From Sphingomonas sp. (lineage in GTDB: Bacteria > Pseudomonadota > Alphaproteobacteria > Sphingomonadales > Sphingomonadaceae), in contig NZ_JAIXHL010000006.1 of the NCBI RefSeq assembly GCF_030145815.1, positions 124,001 through 188,000 of the forward strand: a DNA stretch of 64,000 nt. The letters run 5' to 3'. A program made the translations under genes and the position numbers. The notes under the pieces were generated by a model. That model did no database searches. It was not told the origin of the DNA and saw nothing but the letters and a program-made list of their open reading frames with translations. Shown here piece after piece: positions 61,720-64,000 of this stretch; the stretch's first letter is position 1, and every line of letters starts with the position of its first letter.

Positions 61720-63905
61720 GCGCCGCGCTCGGCGCGCCAGCGGCGCAGCGACAGCTTCGGCACGGCGCCACTCGATTCCAGCGCCGCACCGCGCCCCGAC
61801 AGCGACGGATTGGTCATGAAATAACGGTGCAGGTTGAACGGCTTGGCGCCGGGCTCATCGCGGACATAATGGCCATCGGACTGCAGCTCCCAGCTTTGTT
61901 CGGTATCGATCAGGTTCGCCACCATCACCTGATCCAGCACCTGATCGTGCACCGTGGGGTTGATGATCGGAAGCATGAACTCCACCCGCCGGTCGAAGTT
62001 GCGCGGCATCCAGTCCGCCGAAGAGATATAGACCAGAGCGCCGTCATTCGGCAGCGCCTTGCCATTGCCGAACGCCCAGATGCGGCTGTGCTCCAGAAAG
62101 CGCCCGACGACCGACTTGACCCGGATATTCTCCGACATGCCGGGCATACCGGGGCGCAGGCAGCAAATGCCCCGGATGATCAGGTCGATCACCACCCCGG
62201 CATTGCTCGCCTCGTACAGCTTCTCGATCATCACCGGATCGACCAGGCTGTTCATCTTCGCCCAGATCGCCGCGGGCTTGCCCGCCAGCGCATTGGCGAT
62301 TTCCTGATCGGTCAGCTCAATCAACCGCTCGCGCAGATGCCGCGGCGACACCGACAGCAGCTCCAGCCCCTCAGGTTCGACATAGCCGGTGACATAGTTG
62401 AAGATCTTGGCGGCATCGCGCCCGACCCGCGGATCGGCGGTGAAGAAGCTGAGATCGGTGTAGATGCGCGCCGTGACCGGGTGATAATTGCCGGTCCCGA
62501 AATGGCAGTAGGTGCGGAACTCGTCGCCCTCGCGCCGCACCACCATCGACACCTTGGCGTGGGTCTTCCAGTTGGTGAAGCCATAGATGACCTGCACGCC
62601 GGCACGTTCGAGCGCGCTCGCCCAGAGCAGATTCTGCTCCTCGTCGAACCGCGCCTTGATCTCGACCACCGCCGTCACCGACTTGCCGGCTTCGGCGGCA
62701 GCGATCAGCGCCTGGATCACCGCCGACTGTTTTCCCGCGCGGTACAGCGTCTGCTTGATCGCGATCACATCGGGATCGCTCGCGGCCTGCTTGAGGAAGG
62801 CGAGCACCACGTCGAAGGATTCATACGGGTGGTGGACGACAATGTCCTTGGCCTTGATCGCCGCGAAGCAATCGCCGTCATATTCGCGGATTCGCTCGGG
62901 AAAGCGCGCGACGAAGGGCGGGAACTTAAGGTCGGGGCGATCCTCGTCCACGATCAGCGCGAGATCGCCATTGCCCAGAAACCCGCCAGTCTCGGTCAGC
63001 AACGCCTCGCTGCCGCCGAGCTCTTCCTTGAGCACGGCTTCGAGGCCGGGATCGATCCCCTGCTCCATCTCAAGCCGGATCACGCGACCACGGCGGCGGC
63101 GTTTGATCGCGGTGCGGAAGTAGAGGACCAGATCCTCGGCCTCTTCCTCCAGCTCGATATCGCTGTCGCGCAGCACGCGGAACGTGGCCGATTTGCGGAT
63201 CTCGAACCCCGGGAACAGCACCGGCGCGAACTGTTTCACCAGCGTCTCGACCGCGATGTAGCGTGCGGTGTCTCCCGGCACACGCACGAAGCGCGGGGTC
63301 GCGGCGGGCAGCAGCACCAGCTCGCGCACGGCTTCGCCATCGCTGATCCGGACCAGGTCGAAAATGACGCTCAGCCCCTTGTTGGGGATGAACGGGAACG
63401 GGTGCGACGGATCGAGCGCCTGCGGCGTCAGGATCGGGAAAATCTGCAGGCGAAAATGCTCTTCCAGCCATTTGGCCGTGTCGCCGGTGATGCCATCGGC
63501 ATCGAGCACTTCGATCCCGCGCTCGGCCAGTTCGGCGCGGATGTCCTGCCACACCGTCTGCTGGCTATCGACCAGGTCGGCGGCGTCGGCAACGATCGCG
63601 GCGAGCTGCTGCGCCGGGGTGAGGCCGTCGGTCGAGTGCGCCTCGACCTCCTGCATCTGCTGCCCCTTGAGCCCCGCCACGCGGACCATGAAGAATTCGT
63701 CGAGGTTCGAGCCCGATATCGACAGGAAGCGCAGCCGTTCGAGCAGGGGATGCGCAGTATTGCACGCCTCCTCCATCACCCGCCGGTTGAACGCCAGCCA
63801 CGACAGCTCGCGGTTGAAATAGCGCGCATCCGCCGATGTGACGGTGGTCGGTGTCTCACCACCCTCGACTCGGGGCAAATCGGCGTTGGCGTGCGCGCGG
63901 GTCAT
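61716..63905 (-). CDS. ppk1: Polyphosphate kinase 1
   Basis: PPK1 polymerises the gamma-phosphate of ATP into polyphosphate. The 729-residue protein has the N domain (YFNRELSWLAFNRRVMEEA), the head domain (residues about 120-330) and the C1/C2 catalytic domains. The autophosphorylated histidine is His468 in YCHFGTGNYHPVTARIYTD, and AVIQALIAAAEAGKSVTAVVEIKARFDEEQN and DLIIRGICCLRPG are also conserved. The upstream gene's TGA overlaps its ATG, and ppx follows. The operon order HdaA-like/ppk1/ppx is common in alphaproteobacteria. Confidence 0.97.
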   Translation of the reverse strand: MTRAHANADLPRVEGGETPTTVTSADARYFNRELSWLAFNRRVMEEACNTAHPLLERLRFLSISGSNLDEFFMVRVAGLKGQQMQEVEAHSTDGLTPAQQLAAIVADAADLVDSQQTVWQDIRAELAERGIEVLDADGITGDTAKWLEEHFRLQIFPILTPQALDPSHPFPFIPNKGLSVIFDLVRISDGEAVRELVLLPAATPRFVRVPGDTARYIAVETLVKQFAPVLFPGFEIRKSATFRVLRDSDIELEEEAEDLVLYFRTAIKRRRRGRVIRLEMEQGIDPGLEAVLKEELGGSEALLTETGGFLGNGDLALIVDEDRPDLKFPPFVARFPERIREYDGDCFAAIKAKDIVVHHPYESFDVVLAFLKQAASDPDVIAIKQTLYRAGKQSAVIQALIAAAEAGKSVTAVVEIKARFDEEQNLLWASALERAGVQVIYGFTNWKTHAKVSMVVRREGDEFRTYCHFGTGNYHPVTARIYTDLSFFTADPRVGRDAAKIFNYVTGYVEPEGLELLSVSPRHLRERLIELTDQEIANALAGKPAAIWAKMNSLVDPVMIEKLYEASNAGVVIDLIIRGICCLRPGMPGMSENIRVKSVVGRFLEHSRIWAFGNGKALPNDGALVYISSADWMPRNFDRRVEFMLPIINPTVHDQVLDQVMVANLIDTEQSWELQSDGHYVRDEPGAKPFNLHRYFMTNPSLSGRGAALESSGAVPKLSLRRWRAERGA

Positions 63906-64000
63906 GGGTCCTCGTCTCGGATTTGAGCGTCGGGTTCGCGAAGCAGCCCCGCCGCGGTCAGTGTGGCCCGCGCCGTCGCAATCGACAAGCGTCGGTTCCC
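63902..64000 (-). CDS. C-terminal end of an HdaA-like (DnaA-regulatory) protein, partial
   Basis: Only 32 codons are present, ending ...RLSIATARATLTAAGLLREPDAQ and stopping in a TGA (63902-63904) that overlaps the ppk1 ATG. The Arg/Leu/Ala-rich C-terminus resembles the tail of HdaA, the DnaA-like factor that promotes DnaA-ATP hydrolysis, and hdaA precedes ppk in related alphaproteobacteria. The identification depends mainly on position, as the domain is outside the window. Confidence 0.4.
   Translation of the reverse strand, partial: GNRRLSIATARATLTAAGLLREPDAQIRDEDP

Noticed and set aside
61827-63926. 699-codon plus-strand frame opposite ppk1
   Set aside because: Antisense shadow of ppk1, no recognisable motif.
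1-64000. CRISPR array, rRNA operon, prophage or insertion sequence
   Set aside because: No regularly spaced direct repeats, no rRNA-like sequence, and no transposase, integrase or phage structural gene was seen.

Overview
The window looks like a piece of chromosome from a Sphingomonas-like alphaproteobacterium. The inference rests on high-GC codon use, an alphaproteobacterial LexA box (GTTC-N7-GTTC) in front of recA, a CckA hybrid kinase, several near-consensus CtrA boxes, and an envelope operon in which fabZ follows the OmpH/Skp gene directly, with no lpxD or lpxA. Sphingomonads replace LPS with glycosphingolipids, so the last point fits well. Almost all of the window is dense core genome with many 1-4 nt stop/start overlaps. 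I see no rRNA, CRISPR array, prophage or insertion sequence, and no gene-free stretch longer than about 300 bases.

Layout. 1-3.6 kb: tail of a TauE/SafE-like exporter, then the peroxide module ahpC, ahpF, oxyR. 3.6-6.3 kb: pgsA-moaD-moaE operon (-) and an LplT-like MFS transporter. 6.3-9.2 kb: a 55-residue membrane protein behind two CtrA-like boxes, tRNA-Ala(GGC), a FYDLN-acid protein, aroA-cmk. 9.2-13.9 kb: cytochrome c maturation operon ccmC-D-E-F-G-H-I (-) without ccmA/ccmB. 14-14.7 kb: a PilZ protein and L31. 14.8-26.8 kb: the long (-) cluster rpsB-tsf // pyrH-frr-uppS-cdsA-dxr-rseP-bamA-ompH-fabZ. It is interrupted between tsf and pyrH by a lower-GC patch of about 0.85 kb holding an unknown gene and a ParD/ParE-type toxin-antitoxin pair whose toxin is frameshifted.

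27-37 kb: a small membrane protein, psd-pssA (phosphatidylethanolamine synthesis), icd, a KefB/C-like cation/proton antiporter, a DUF885 peptidase-like protein, a small exported protein, alaS. 37-40.7 kb: an operon for a dicarboxylate/amino-acid symporter, a Tat-exported M24 peptidase and a lipoprotein, then a glutathione S-transferase. 40.9-44.4 kb: a CX4R tyrosine-phosphatase-like protein, SOS-controlled recA, and a purine-salvage pair (adenine deaminase-like plus phosphoribosyltransferase). 44.4-47.2 kb: cckA followed by a FATGUY-type single-domain response regulator. 47.2-54.4 kb: an M13 peptidase, DUF2062 protein, smpB, dapA, lytic transglycosylase, GNAT, greB. 54.5-64 kb: sdaA, a polyphosphate theme (ppk2, ppx, ppk1), aspS, rnd, an I78-type inhibitor, and the end of an HdaA-like gene.

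Two families of dispersed inverted repeats sit in three intergenic gaps (50.45, 54.41 and 60.12 kb). I found no clear new defence or metabolic system. The best leads are the broken toxin-antitoxin patch inside the essential rpsB-to-fabZ cluster, the CtrA-like boxes in front of a small membrane protein and a PilZ gene, the FATGUY regulator beside cckA, and a structured rpsB leader.
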